Assembly (NCBI GenBank): GCA_032622095.1
Contig: CP136065.1
Span: 150,727,577-150,791,576 of the forward strand
DNA: 64,000 nucleotides
Direction of reading: 5' to 3'
Origin: Siphonodentalium dalli
Taxonomy: Eukaryota > Mollusca > Scaphopoda > Gadilida > Siphonodentaliidae
The notes under the pieces are model-generated. The model saw only the letters and a list, made by a program, of their open reading frames with translations, was not told where the DNA came from and did not search any database. Positions 21,094 to 33,239 of the stretch are shown piece after piece. Every line of letters begins with the position of its first letter. Within the stretch, counting starts at the first letter, position 1. Position numbers and translations under genes: made by a program.

Positions 21094-22536
21094 TACTAAA
21101 CCGTTTAGCACAGACCACAGTCCACTTCACTCATCCGATCATCACCAAACTTCATATTTATCTTGATATTGATCTATCAGATGAGAGCTATCAAATATTT
21201 TTTTAATTTCATAGGAAAAAATGGTCGCCAGCGGCCATATTGCATTTACGTTATATTTTATCGCGTCATGTCGATATCTAGTATTACTTAGAAATTTCAC
21301 CTTTCCAGATTCATAATTGCTCCATTGACTGTAACAGATGAAATTATTCCCCTCTTCGGATAGAGTGTCACTGAAACTTTATTTTGTCAGACTGTCTGTA
21401 TAATCACTGATTATATATGGCAATAATCTGTAATAAGATGTAGCACTATTTTATTTTATATTTACATGCAGTGCTGTTTTTATACATCAATTCTAATCCC
21501 CCTAGATCATCATGTGATCGATCATACATCGCGCGAGGACCTGGTTGAATTAAGGGGGTTTTTATGGATCACTTCTGTCCTCAAGCTAGATTATATACTT
21601 ATGACATTTAATGGCATGTTTCTAACGTGGAGGGTTAGATATGCTTGAGAAACCACCACTCTTTAATTCACACCAAGTTCTCAGCTGTCATGTTCGGATA
21701 TTAGAACCCATAGCCATGATATATGGTTTATTTTGTGTATACTAGTAATATAGTTATTTTCAGTACCTTTATATACCAGTACTGTGTATAACAATGCATA
21801 TAAATTAATCCATGTCTACATGTATATTGATTCAACGGATTCAGTGGTTTTGTCCATCAGTCTATCAAATTTGCGGGGAAAACATGGCCACAAGCAGTAC
21901 ACCCTGCTAAATTTCGAATTTGAATCAATTGGCGCACCCTGCAGCCAGCTTTTATTGGAGAACTTTTTCTTATGTGGATATTTTGGGTCACCGCTAGATG
22001 TGAGCCATATTTTGTTCTCAAACTGTCCTTGTGAAGACATCACTGCCAGCGGTGATCTTCAATTTTACTATTTTTATGGCTAAATAATTTGGTTGATCCT
22101 ACAGACGACACCCTTGTCCGATCGTCATCAGATTCCACAATTATCTTCTGGATAACCAGGGTGAGAGTAATCTAATTTTCCCGAATTTCGTTAAAAAACA
22201 TTACCACAGGCAGCAATTTGGTATCTTACTCTTTGATCCTCTTTTGCATGACTGAATTGTTTAGCAACTGTACAGACATATCCCTCATCTGGTTTTTATA
22301 TACATGTATATCTCTTCATGCGGATAGCCAGTATTACGTAGGTACTTCAACTTTCTGCATTCCTGTCATCATTTGAAATATAAAAATTTACCTGATACAT
22401 GCACCCTTCAAAATTTGTTTCGTCGTATCTATTTTAATGACCCGTATGGTAATATTGATACAGATATATTTGTCAAACATTTCTTTGTACAATATACAGG
22501 TATTTAGTTTGTAACTAAATCTAGAAATATATAATA
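21094..22536. other. Noncoding, no feature recognised
   Basis: Open stretches at 21466-21648 and 21784-22083 (plus) and their minus shadows have no recognisable domain and no supporting splice pattern. Confidence 0.4.
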
Positions 22537-23038
22537 GTAGCTCGTGGACCCCACTTCGTCCGGGATGTTCCCCTCAGATTTTCGGAGAAATGCGCGATTT
22601 AACCTTGAATTGACTATTTTAAAGGTGAAGGTCGTGTCGGGGTCACGATTTGACCCGTCCAAAACACTCCCCGGACAAAAGTCACGACAAAAGTACCCGT
22701 CGAAATCCGCCCGGCTTTATACCCGATTTGACCTTGAATTGACAATTTTGAATGTCAAGATCAGGTCAGGGTCATGATTTGACCCACCCGAAACACTCCT
22801 GGGACAAAAGTAACAGTAGGTATCAAATTTCGTTGAAATACTTCCGTTTTACCAGATTTGACCTTGAATTGATCTTTTTGAATGTCAAAGTCAGGTCGGG
22901 ATCAAGATTTGACCCGTCCAAAATACTCCCTGGAAATAATTTCCCCTAGGTATCAAATTTCGTCAAATCTGTCCGGCAGTTTTCCCGGCCATAGCTAACA
23001 GACAAACAGACAGACAAATGTCCAAAATATATATTAAA
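22537..23038 (-). mobile_element. Helitron-like element F (minus)
   Basis: Read on the minus strand it starts TTTAATATATATTTTGGACA, directly after element G's CTAG. It has a TCTG-rich lead and about four tandem units (CGGGTCAAATC … TGACCTTCA-type words) like those in element E. It ends near a degenerate hairpin and CTAC at 22537-22540. The end is less well preserved than in elements A-C. Confidence 0.55.
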
Positions 23039-23425
23039 CTAGCTGATGTACTCGACTTCGTTCGGGCTAGTTAGGGATTTTTTTTGTGATCGCCTCCATC
23101 TGGACAGTACCCAGTATATACAGCGTCTGGCCAAACTATTGTTCAATTGGTCCAGAAACATGCCTATATCAGCACGTTCGAGAACATGGTCCCACGTGAA
23201 ATTGGACCCGTCCATATTGCTCCCGGGATCGAAGTAGTCCTACACACAAATTTTTAGTCGGATCGGTCAAGGTCCAGAAACATGCCTATGAGCGAGGTCA
23301 AGTTGACACGTTAAATACCAAATTCGAGCAGTGTTAGAGTCTATAACACATACACACATGCATTCACGCATACACACATACATACATACATACAGACAGG
23401 TGTTTCAAAATGTATAATCGATAGC
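23039..23425 (-). mobile_element. Helitron-like element G (minus)
   Basis: The minus-strand 3' end is AGCCCGAACGAAGTCGAGTA followed by CATCAGCTAG. It resembles the ends of elements A-C in layout but has a weaker hairpin. The 5' part has a (TG/TATG)n-type lead near 23350-23400 and ends in TTTTGAAACACCTGTCTG-like sequence. The interior differs from A-F. Its CTAG touches element F, another head-to-tail junction. Confidence 0.5.
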
Positions 23426-24545
23426 TACAACAATTCTATGGTAGATAGTTCACGGCCGACCTGATGCATGCATCTTAGTTTTCTTGTTGTATTCTGACTC
23501 ATGTGCATGTGTGGAGAGGTGGCCATCGCAATATCAGACGGAGTGCCAATACTTGACAAGAAAACCATAGTCAGAAATGGTAACGCCACCAAGATTATAG
23601 TATTACATATAAATAGAAATTATAAATAATACATAAAATATTTTGATAACAATTGCGTTTAAACAAGTAATCCTTCAAATTATTACTAACAAAGCAAGTA
23701 AATGACTGTGGGGTCACTCAACAGATTATAAAGACTTGGACTTAGTATACTGTAAATACTGGGACTGTATATTTTTAAATTTTAGTCTAAAATTTAAATG
23801 AAATAATTAAAAGATAAAATTTAGCAAGTAGTAAAAGTTAATTTTATCATTTAATTTATTTTTTTGGTTAAATAAAGGAATAATTTAAATGTAAAATTTG
23901 GTTTTAAAAAAAATGATTGACCGTGGCTCTTCCAATAATTGCGCGACTGACCTGGTCAATTGTTCTTAAGAAGTTGTTTTGAGAATTACTATGGAGGGAA
24001 ATAGTTATGGCTGTGGCTTCGCGAGTAATTGACTTGGTGACGTGATGTTAACAATCTGAACTCCAGTAAACCAAGGACGCTCCATACCAAATATAAGGTA
24101 AATAAATAATTCTTTATAAGTTGTTTTAATATTTACTATGGAGGTGCTGGCTTGAATTGTGGTGCTGGCTTCGTAACTATTTGACCCCATTGTAACAAAT
24201 ATAAATATTAGTCACTCAGGCAATAGATATGTATCTATTCTGTATATTAAGTTATTGGGTCTTATTACGTGTCTTGAGATGTCTAAATATGTTTTGATGG
24301 ACAGATCGCGCAAGCGCAAGGGACCCCGCCAATCTTATTTGTTGTGCTTCCAATTGTTGACTTATTAAATATGCACATATACTTAAGAAACAGTCGCGTG
24401 CGAAGCGCGCTCCCGTCCCGTAGGTCGGTTTTTGGATGCCAGTTAATGAAAATATCATTGAAATAATCGGTTTCCCCCCAATAAACATCCATATATTCAA
24501 TATACATGTTTTTGGAGCAGAATTAGGTAGACCATATTGAACGAC
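23426..24545. other. Noncoding, minor repeats
   Basis: ACAAGAAAACCATAGTCAG at 23559 recurs at about 50437 and 53819, marking a small dispersed repeat. A diverged ~146-bp-period duplication (TTTACTATGGAGG…GGCTTCG) lies at 23970-24180. No gene is seen. Confidence 0.5.
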
Positions 24546-24960
24546 ATAATTCTGCTGTGGTTAAGTGGTCAATTACTTTGGACATTACTGTATGTAGATG
24601 GAGTTATCATTAGACCTCACATCCTTATATGGGATACAGTAATGCCCAAAGTAATTGACCACTTAACCACAGCAGAATTATGGGTAATTTTTCAGGATTT
24701 AAAATCCGGAAAAATTACCCACAATCTGCTGTGCTTAAGTGGTCAATTACTTTGGACATTACTGTATGTGGATGGAGTTATCATTAGACCTCACATCCTT
24801 ATATGGGCTACAGTAATGCCTAAAGTAATTGACCAATTAACCACACCAGAATTAAGGGTAATTTTTCAGGATTTAAAATCTTGAAAAATTACCCATAATT
24901 CTGCTGTGGTTAAGTGATCAATTACTTTGGACATTACTGTATGTAGATGGAGTTAAACCT
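24546..24960. repeat. 174-bp tandem array, two hairpins per unit
   Basis: About 2.4 units with starts 174 and 175 bp apart (TCTGCTG at 24551, 24725 and 24900). Each unit has a 47-bp-arm hairpin, arm 1 starting ATAATTCTGCTGTGGTTAAG and its inverted copy about 45 bp later. A smaller hairpin GGGTAATTTTTC…GAAAAATTACCC follows. The structure repeats faithfully; function is unknown. Confidence 0.92.
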
Positions 24961-25239
24961 CACATCAGTTTGTTGGGGATTTGGACCTTGACTTGGGACC
25001 TTTTTTTTTTAACGCAACAAATGCGAGTACACCTTATACACAAATTTCTGATGTAGCCAGAGTTTTTATTGGATAATATTAGTTTGAAGCCTGCTTACAT
25101 TTCAATATGTTGTCAGTTTTGTATTCTCTGCAGCAGCTAGAACTCGGCGCGTTGAAGCAAAAGTTATAAAAGAAAAATGTGTACGTAACGAGACTATAAT
25201 ACAAATGAAAAAATAAATTGAGGGAGGGGTGGGCATTAC

Positions 25240-26050
25240 ATGGAACTAAGGGTTGAACCGATATAAATCTGTAGAGCGATAACGACCAATGTTGACATAT
25301 TATGCATCCCAACTCTACTGTTGCAACAAGGTTATAAAATAGGGGGGGGGGGGTGTCAGAATTTTAGTCATCTCTATATAGTGCCAGAATAGTAATTTAT
25401 GGACTTCTATAGTGGTACAATACAAATTAGAATCAAATGATAAAAAATATGTATGTAACACAACTATACCGATGAAAATAAAAATAATAATTTAGGCCGG
25501 GATAAGATGTTGGTTTGGTTATATGGACTCGGAGAAAAAGGGGTTCGTACCGATGAACTGACATAAATTAGTGGAGCGATGTTGCCATGTAATGCATCGC
25601 GACTGTACTAAAGCAGCAATGATATAAAATTGGGGGGGGGGGGCCCGGGGGGGGGGGGTCGGAAATTATCTCTATCTCTATAGATGGCACCAGAATTATA
25701 TAGAAAGGAATAGCAATTGATATACGTATACGGTATACTATAGTAATACCATAGACATATAAGTACAAGTATCACGCAATAAAATATTTCGTAACGTGAC
25801 TATAGCGATGAAAAAAAAAAAAAAAATTGGACTGGGATTAGAGATTGGGTTGGTTATATGTGGATAATTGGATATGGAATTCATACCGATGAAATGATAC
25901 AAATTAGTGGAGCGATAAAGACCAATGTTGACACTTAGTCAGGCTACGCGGGGGAAATAGGGGTTGATACGATAGACCGAAATAAATTTGTCGAGTGATA
26001 ATGACCAATGTTGACGTATAAAGTAACGCGACTGTACTGTTGCACAATTA
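25240..26050. repeat. Diverged ~320-bp tandem repeat with poly-G tracts
   Basis: Three diverged units share ATAAATTxGTxGAGCGATAA, GACCAATGTTGAC and a GGGGGGG tract before a TCTCTATA…GCCAGAAT segment. The tracts are at about 25342 and 25632-25661; the second is G13-CCC-G13. The third unit lacks the tract. Confidence 0.75.
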
Positions 26051-26135
26051 TCATGTAGAACCAGTCAAATATGGACTCTGGTGCCAATATGGAACAGCTC
26101 AGAAAACATTTGAAGGGGCCTAAAATTTATTTAAC

Positions 26136-26510
26136 ATGGGATCTGCCATACAAATCGATTTATGTTGATAAATCTCTTATTTTTCAAAATTTTAAGCTGA
26201 GACTTGGTGTGTCTGAGTGGGATACGTATATATTCCTAAAATGATAGGATACAGCACATAATTATGTTTTAGGTGGAAGAAATGAATTTTTTTCGATGAT
26301 AAAATTTAACAATAAGTTAATATTATATAATAATAACATGGGTGGGATTTGCAAATAAAATCGATTTATGTTGACAAAACTGTCATTTTTCAAAATTTTG
26401 AGTTGAGAATTCGTGTGTCTGTGTGTAATACTTATATATTCTTAAAATGACAGAGTCCAGCGCGTAATTATGTTTTAGATGGAAGAAATTGAATTTGTTT
26501 TCGATAACCA
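26136..26510. repeat. Two-copy ~200-bp tandem repeat
   Basis: AATCGATTTATGTTGA, TTTTTCAAAATTTT, GTGTGTCTG and TAATTATGTTTTAG…GGAAGAAA occur in the same order at 26150-26310 and 26355-26510. Noncoding. Confidence 0.85.
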
Positions 26511-26759
26511 TCTACGGCCGTACGACGGGTTTATCGAGTACGCTATTTTATAAACAAACTTTTGTCAATAGCCGTTTTGGTCAAACTAAACCTTTTTCGA
26601 CCGGGAAAGCAGATCCGAATAGTAGCTAAGATGTATTTAGATAGAATTATCAAAAGAATTTGACCGATTAGGGTGCATTTTAAAAGAATCGAGTGGAGAA
26701 ATCTTGGTGACATTTTCATAAAACACGCCGATAATTCCAAAGATAAAAGATGGCGGTTA

Positions 26760-27850
26760 TCACAATAGAACAGGCATAATATTACCCATAATTCACCTCA
26801 CAACACCAGGGGGCTTACCCATAATTCACCTCACTATACCAGGAGGCTCCCAATGGGTTATATATTATTTTCAGGCTATCAGATTATTTATATTTTCAAC
26901 AACATATTATTACACCGGTGACTTTAAGATTACAATTTCAGCCTGTCCTGACTATCGATACGATTGAGTCATATTTTCAAAAACATATTATACACCGGTG
27001 GCGTTAACTTTACAATTTCAGCATCTATGTGATTCTATCGGTACGATTTGAGTAAGGTACAAAAAAAAGAAATCTTCGCCCACTCGACCACAGAATTGGA
27101 GACTACCACTGAATATGAAAAACAGCCACACTAGAAACACCACACATGGTGGCGTAATAATAAATAAATTAAACCATAAACTCTTACCATAATTACAGAA
27201 AATAAAAGATGGCCGTTACTACAAAAAAAACAGACATGCGCACTCCAATTAAAATTACCCATAATTCAGTTCACTACACCAGGGGCTCCCAACAGGTTAT
27301 ACAATATTTTCAGGCTATCAGATTATTTATATTTTCGACTTTAAGTTTACAATTTGAGCCTGTCCTCACTCTATCGATACGATTTATCATAAACATATTA
27401 TACACCAGTGGCGTTAACTTTACAACTTCGGCATCTACGTGATTATATCGGTACGATTTAGTAAGGTACAAACAATCTCCATAAAATACCCACAATTCAG
27501 TTCACTACATGCAGGGGCTCCCAATAGGTTATTCCCATTTATTATGGGCTCCCAATAGGTTATACAATATTTTCAGGCTATCAGATTATTTATATTTTCA
27601 ACAACATATTATTACACCGGTGACTTTAAGTTTACAATTTGAGCCTGTCCTGACTCTATCGATAGGATTTATCATATTTTCATAAACGTATTATACACCG
27701 CTGACGTTAACTTTACAATTTCGGCATCTACGTGATTATATCGGTACGATTGAGTAAGGTACAAACAATCTCCAAGAATACATTCGCCCTGTACTCCATG
27801 CGATATAAAAAAACCAAATGCTAGAAACACCACACTAGGTGGCGTAATAA
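26760..27850. repeat. Three-copy tandem repeat, 270-430-bp units
   Basis: Units carry ATTTTCAGGCTATCAGATTA, TTTACAATTT…GCCTGTCCT, ATTATACACC…GTTAAC and CGGTACGATT…GTAAGGTAC. Copies start near 26840, 27285 and 27550. CTAGAAACACCACAC…GGTGGCGTAATAA closes the first and third copies. The middle copy is internally deleted. Confidence 0.85.
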
Positions 27851-28591
27851 GTAGAACCGCTAATTAAATAGTTTAACCCATGTTGCCATAATGTCGATAG
27901 GGGTGGCACGCTCCTTACACAATAGTGTATGTTTGTATCAATTGCACAAACATATTTCCGAATCCTTAGTTGAAATCGGCATAATCTATTACAATATAGG
28001 GAAATGCACGTTTGGCTATAAATAATCAAAATTATAGAATTTTTCACATGTATATAAATCGTGCGAAGATAACTAGAAAATCGCGTGCTGTGCGTCTATT
28101 GTCTGCATGGCTCTCGGTGTGGGTTCATGGCCAATGGCCGCCCCCCCCCCCCCCCAAATCAGTTTTCCAAGTGCTACTGATCAGTTGATCGCATGTGTGT
28201 TTCCACAACCTTTTAGCAGAAGCAACTAGAAGCAATATACTTTTAAATATATGACTTATGTTATTTGTATTTCGTCATTTCAGTAAGGACGAAAAATAGA
28301 CCGAAGTGGGCGTGGCTCTATTTGCTACAAGAAGAACAGTCATAACGAAATCACAAAGAAACGTCTTCGTTCGTGGACGTATCCACTCGATCAATTGATC
28401 ACTATATATCGGCAATCAATAAAGATTCTGATGTGGAACATGTTAATAATATTGAATTTTAATTCTAAGCAAATTATTTGCAATGTGATCTGTATCCTTA
28501 TGACCGTGTGGTATATTTCTAGATATTAAAAGTTATCAGCAATTCGAATTAGTCGTCAGACTACATTGGTTTATTACAGGTATTATTACAC
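27851..28591. other. Noncoding, poly-C tract
   Basis: No gene seen. An uninterrupted C tract of about 16 bases lies at 28140-28155. Confidence 0.5.
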
Positions 28592-28595
28592 TTAA

Positions 28596-29049
28596 AGGCC
28601 TACTTAATTTTCGAACCCCCAGATTACATTATATAAAATATATGCCATATTATATACCATTTGAAAGATGAAGCTCCAAAACATTGTATTATCAACTTAT
28701 CCGGTGTAATAAACTGTGGACATGTTGTTTTTGTTGAATTGCCAACGCGTTTTGTCATCAAGAATGAAGTAAAAATCAGTATTATTTTCAATGCAGGGGG
28801 AATAACTTTATATACTAAAGATAGAGTTCTTCCCCTTCCATTGAACCAGTTTGAATTCTGTTGCATTCTGGGTGACAGAGGGGGGGGGGAGTCTTCTATT
28901 TATCTGTGGGCATCTTCTGAGACACAGATGTTTAAAATAGTGGTGAAATATAGCATTTTAATCATATTTTATGGCATAGATTGTTATTAAAACCGTATAT
29001 CAAGTCACCATAAAAAAAATAATTGGCGACTCGAAAATTAAGTGGGCCT
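28596..29049. mobile_element. TTAA-flanked non-autonomous DNA element 1
   Basis: Inverted termini AGGCCTACTTAATTTTCGA (left) and its near-exact inverse (one substitution, right) are each flanked by TTAA (28592-28595 and 29050-29053). A TTAA target duplication is typical of piggyBac and Kolobok-type elements. Inside is an open stretch of 109 codons (plus, 28661-28990) with no recognisable transposase motif and a shadow on the other strand, so I do not call it a gene. Confidence 0.82.
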
Positions 29050-29329
29050 TTAAATATGTTCTATATATCTTCCTGGCAACGCGTCCAACAATAACACCAA
29101 CCATGCATTAGAATCAAACTTCTATATATTGAACACACGTTTGCATGATTACCACACCCTCAATAAAACATACCAAGAGAAACATTTTGTGTTACACAGT
29201 ATTTCACTTAAAGATTCCCTGTCCGATTTGACACCATGAAACTACATGCAATATATACGTTTTCTACACCAGAAAATAATTAGAACGGAATCATGACCCC
29301 ATTAATAAATATTTGTATTGCCAGATATC

Positions 29330-29620
29330 AACTTTCAAAAGAGGAAGCTGAAGCACTTTTTGGATTTTTGACAACCTGGCAAAAAATCAAATGATCGCCT
29401 CTTATAAAGAGCCTCCATACTTCGGTCACACAAACAGCGGTAGATACTTGTATAATAAAGAACATTATCGTTTACGAACTTTTATCTTATTTTCGACGTA
29501 TTACTTATTGGAGATTTTGTGGATATGCCTGTGTGGTACGAATGATGGTGATTGTAAGTATTTTTTCAATTTATTTTGCCTTGTAAGTGAAAACGTGGAT
29601 TATAGGAAATTTTGAATTAG
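29330..29620. repeat. Diverged dispersed repeat, copy 1
   Basis: CCAGATATCAACTTTCAAAA, then GAAGCTGAAG and ATGATCGCCTCTTATAAAGA align in order with 52920-53010. Upstream TGTTACACAGTATTTCACTT (29202) also resembles 32590-32613. Old, noncoding repeat. Confidence 0.55.
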
Positions 29621-30084
29621 TTTGTGTCAAATTGGACATGGCAGCGTTTTAGAAGATATAATTCCAATGAACACATATTATTAATTTCTATATTCACCAT
29701 ACTGGGGATGGCAGGCTATGCCATCCCCCACAATATACGACAGAATTATCCATAATTTTCATCATTATTATGTAATATATATGTGTATTGGAAATAAAAT
29801 ATCTCATCCTATCCTAAAACATGGTAATGGTATAAGTCCTAATTAATGAGCACAATTTGGGGGAGACATATTGTGACAGCTAGAAGCTCCTGTTAATTGT
29901 TCCCCCTGACTAAAACAATTACTGCTTCAGAAATATTCATTGAAGTCATACAATTTAGAAAAGTCGCGTTCCGATGTCTTTTCAGCATCAGAGAATGATA
30001 GTCTATATATGTGCCATCCGTCTAGCAAATTACAAGTGTGTTTAAAATCGCCACCCAGAAGGCAAATACAGATTTTGTGATTTT
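29621..30084. other. Noncoding, no feature recognised
   Basis: AT-rich. A short dyad GGGATGGCA…TGCCATCCCC lies at about 29704-29727. No ORF of note. Confidence 0.4.
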
Positions 30085-30960
30085 TGGTACTCTACCCTAT
30101 TTGAAGTCTACAACACCACGAGTTGAAGGTATATGCTCTTAATATTAACTATGGGAGTGGTCAAGATCTATCAGGAAATATACAATTTATATGGATTGGA
30201 AGGTTATCGAAAGCATGGGGCACTTTATACAAAGAGGATATATGGCAAGTAAGAACGGCGATGTTCGTTGGCCTGATCCTATCTGGTGTCTTGAACGCAC
30301 CACGAACTGAAGGAATGTGCACTCAATACTTACTGATGGTGTGGACAAAAGGTAGATCTACCAGGAAATGTACAATGTGTATAGTGGAATGGTTACCGAA
30401 AGCATAGGGCACTTTACAAAAATAGAATGGCAAATAATAACGGCGATTTTTCGTTGGTTTGTTTTGGGGAACCCCTATCCTATTTAAAGTCTTGAATACA
30501 CTACGAACTGAAGGGATATCTTCTCACTATTAACTATATTTTAGGCGTGGACAAAATGTAGATTTAGCAGGAAATGTAAGGTGCGGGGCGCTTTATAAAA
30601 ATTGGATGGCAATTAAGGCGATTTTTAGATTGTTTTTGGGGACCTCCTACTTCAAAACATCGATCGATAACCACCCAAAGCATATAAGTGTATTTTCGTG
30701 TACACGTAGATGTACAATTTGTCCACACCCTCGGTCAATATTGAGAGCATTACCTTCAGTTTGTGATGTGTCCAATACTTCAAATAGGGTAGATGGTCCC
30801 CAAAATCAACGAAAAGTTTCCTTTCTTATTTGCCATGATTACCATCACATCGATATCGATTGGTTTTTCCAGTTCTGTGCACTCCCACAGTTAATATTGA
30901 GAGCATAAACCTTCAACTATATTGGTGTAATTTCTAGACTTTAAATAAGGTTTCGTTTAC
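30085..30960. repeat. Cluster of three direct and two inverted repeat copies
   Basis: Three head-to-tail copies begin near 30085, 30285 and 30470. They share CTATTTGAAGTCT, GAACTGAAGG, TAxTATTAACTA, GGAAATGTACAATxT and AAGAACGGCGAT…CGTTGG. Two more copies in the opposite orientation follow at about 30690-30960 (GTACAATTTGTCCAC, TCAATATTGAGAGCA, ACCTTCAxxT). Noncoding. Confidence 0.8.
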
Positions 30961-31361
30961 ACTGCTGTAGATATGTATACCGATATGTATGAAGTCACTT
31001 GTCGCGCATTACTGTGATCACAACATGATTACTGATAGTAAACGCGCGCTGATCGGTACTCTGGTAATTGACAATTCACTACGAGTCATGTCAGTTTAAG
31101 CCAGACATAAAAATGGATCAACTATCAGTAGACAGCGATTTGGTATGTGCCGCATGTATTTAAAGTGTATCCTTATACCACTTGATAATGGTTCGAAGAA
31201 AGAATGAAAATCGCATAGGAATACACAATAAACAACACGTAAGACACACGTTTAATATTAGCGCGTGCGATGACGTCACGCCATTATTTAAATAACTTGC
31301 GATTGCTGAAGTTTGTGATTGTTGTTTTCGATGAATCCTTCGCGTCTATTTGATCATGTGA

Positions 31362-31515
31362 TAAAAGGTATCTCAAACTCGTTCTATTTTATACGTAATT
31401 TATCAAATTCGTCCACTAAATTATATTTGAGGCTCGGTAAACCTCGGCTCAAATCAAATTTAGTGGACTCGGTTGATAAATTCCGTATAAAATAGAAACT
31501 CATGTGAGATCCTCT
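31362..31515. repeat. Long foldback with mirrored CTCG words (member 2)
   Basis: Palindrome centred at about 31439-31440, with position i pairing with 62879-i across the central ~110 bp. CTCG or a one-base variant lies in the same orientation at 31378, 31408 (TTCG), 31433, 31443, 31468 and 31499 (CTCA), giving spacing 30-25-10-25-31. The outer sequences GATCATGTGATAAA and GAGATCCTCTATA are shared with the foldback at 7026. The arms between them differ from that copy yet still pair with each other. Confidence 0.88.
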
Positions 31516-32620
31516 ATATAGGTCTCCTGTTTGACACCATCTGTGGGTGGCCATTTTGGATCTGTATGGAATTGGTATCCACCCTACAACACCCTTTATT
31601 TGACCAAATGTAGGACAATATTGTTTTCTTAAATTAACTAGCAGTTTTTGACTGGCCACGGGGAGGGACCTGGACACAATCTTTCCAAGTGTTGGAAATT
31701 TTGACCAAAGTTGCCACGTCCCTGTCCGTGTTCAATATTCGAAATACACGGGGTGAAATGACAACGAAAACTAAAACACATTCGCCAAGCCCGAGTAACA
31801 ATTAATCAAAACAGATTTGCCTGTCGCAATGCTTCGGCGTTGACCGTGACATATAGCGGACACGATTTTCGCTCACACGAACTAATACCGTTTTCTTTCT
31901 GTGTGCATTTCTGTATCAACCCGTTTACACAAGTCTGCGTGTAGATATGTGTACAGTTCTATAGCAATGTAAATGCACACTTATAAGGTAGGGATCTGCA
32001 AAAATCAGAAAAAGCATTATTTGCCATCCGAATATGGCAAATAACGATTTTAAACACCCATGTATAGTGGGTTGGCAAATAGCTGCTGCCTCAGATAATG
32101 GAACAATAATGAGTTTTTCTAGACCTATATATATACGTATATATATATACGTCACTAATAAAATCTCGAACCGTCGCTTCAGAAGTTTGGATAGCTGATA
32201 TCTGGAACTCATGCAATATGGTTGAGCCAGATATGTGTCGAAGGAGTTATGGTACTGACGAGTGAAAGGGATTATGTGAATTTTACGAACATGTATAAAA
32301 TGGTTGATATGTGTTTGTCGTTCAAAACCGGACACAATTCTTTATCTATTCCCTGTAAATTTCAGTTATAAGTAAGACTTGTTATCGATTAATGATTTTT
32401 TAATGTGCATTGTGAATTTTCACAGTTCATGTATTGATTATTCTGTTAGACACCGTTTTGGTTTAGAATCTTGATTGGTGACGTACTACGTGTGAGGAAC
32501 ACTATATAACAAAACAAAATGCCTATGAAACTGCTTTTGAAAATTACGTGTGTATTGTTATTCCGGAAAACACACGAGAATCATTCGGTGTTACACAGTT
32601 CACTTACCGGAACTCAATGC
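31516..32620. other. Noncoding, no feature recognised
   Basis: Minus-strand open stretches at 31384-31677 and 31925-32335 have no recognisable domain. TATATATACGTATATATATACG-like dinucleotide sequence lies near 32126-32150. Confidence 0.4.
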
Positions 32621-32625
32621 ACAAA

Positions 32626-32996
32626 TTATGAAATCTGTAAAGCATCACAAGAACAACATGGATAAATATATTAATTTTGTTCTTATGTTAATTAGTACAG
32701 CTCTCCAATAATAATGACATTTCGCGTGTTAAAACATTGTTATATAAACAAAACTGTTACAGTGATTTGTCAACAAACATCGTTAATAACGCAGATAATG
32801 ATGAGATATAAAATCACTTCTATATGTTGATGTGACGTTTGTCCCGTGCCGGGCTAGCAAGGGTTACTGGGACACCGATAACCACTAAAAATAAAAACGA
32901 TTCTATAAACGTCTGTAACGTTTGTCCCGCTCTGTCCCAATGGTTGCTTCTTACAGCAACTTATAGAAGTTATTTTTATTCATCATCTTTAAGTTG
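32626..32996. repeat. Composite repeat, uninterrupted copy X
   Basis: Contains a unique-looking 5' part (CAAGAACAACATGGATAAAT … AACGCAGATAATGATGAGAT) and then GTGACGTTTGTCCCG-type units (TTTGTCCCGCTCTGTCCCAA). It matches 39167-39379 followed by 48630-48799 at very high identity. It therefore shows the state of that copy before LINE-A inserted. It stops at AAGTTG, where the LINE-D 3' end begins. Confidence 0.9.
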
Positions 32997-33239
32997 TTGA
33001 ACATATTTATTGTGACCCACAATGTATATATAAATTACACATAGTATTATAGACATAGATAGTTGTGTGGGCACAGAGGATTGGAGCACAAGTTGCGGAA
33101 CTATCAGAGCCCATCTCCTCTGGCATTCGGCTGCTAATAAATGTATTTAGAGATAGGTTCAAAATTTGTGTATAAAGTGGCTGCTGCATGCTGTTGCTGT
33201 TTGGAGTGGCTATGGTCTCGCGTTAGGGAGTAGGGTAAC

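Noticed and set aside
28661-28990. 109-codon ORF inside TTAA element 1
   Set aside because: No transposase motif, antisense shadow ORF of similar length, and location in a short non-autonomous element.
29510-29560. Cys-containing exon (CLCGTNDGD) before GTAAGT
   Set aside because: The acceptor is poor and the region belongs to a diverged dispersed repeat shared with 52.9 kb.
32609-32635. Minus-strand 27-nt micro-exon with acceptor CTTTACAG and donor GTAAGT
   Set aside because: The sequence lies at the edge of dispersed repeats (similar to 29202 and 39180), and no partner exon in phase was found.
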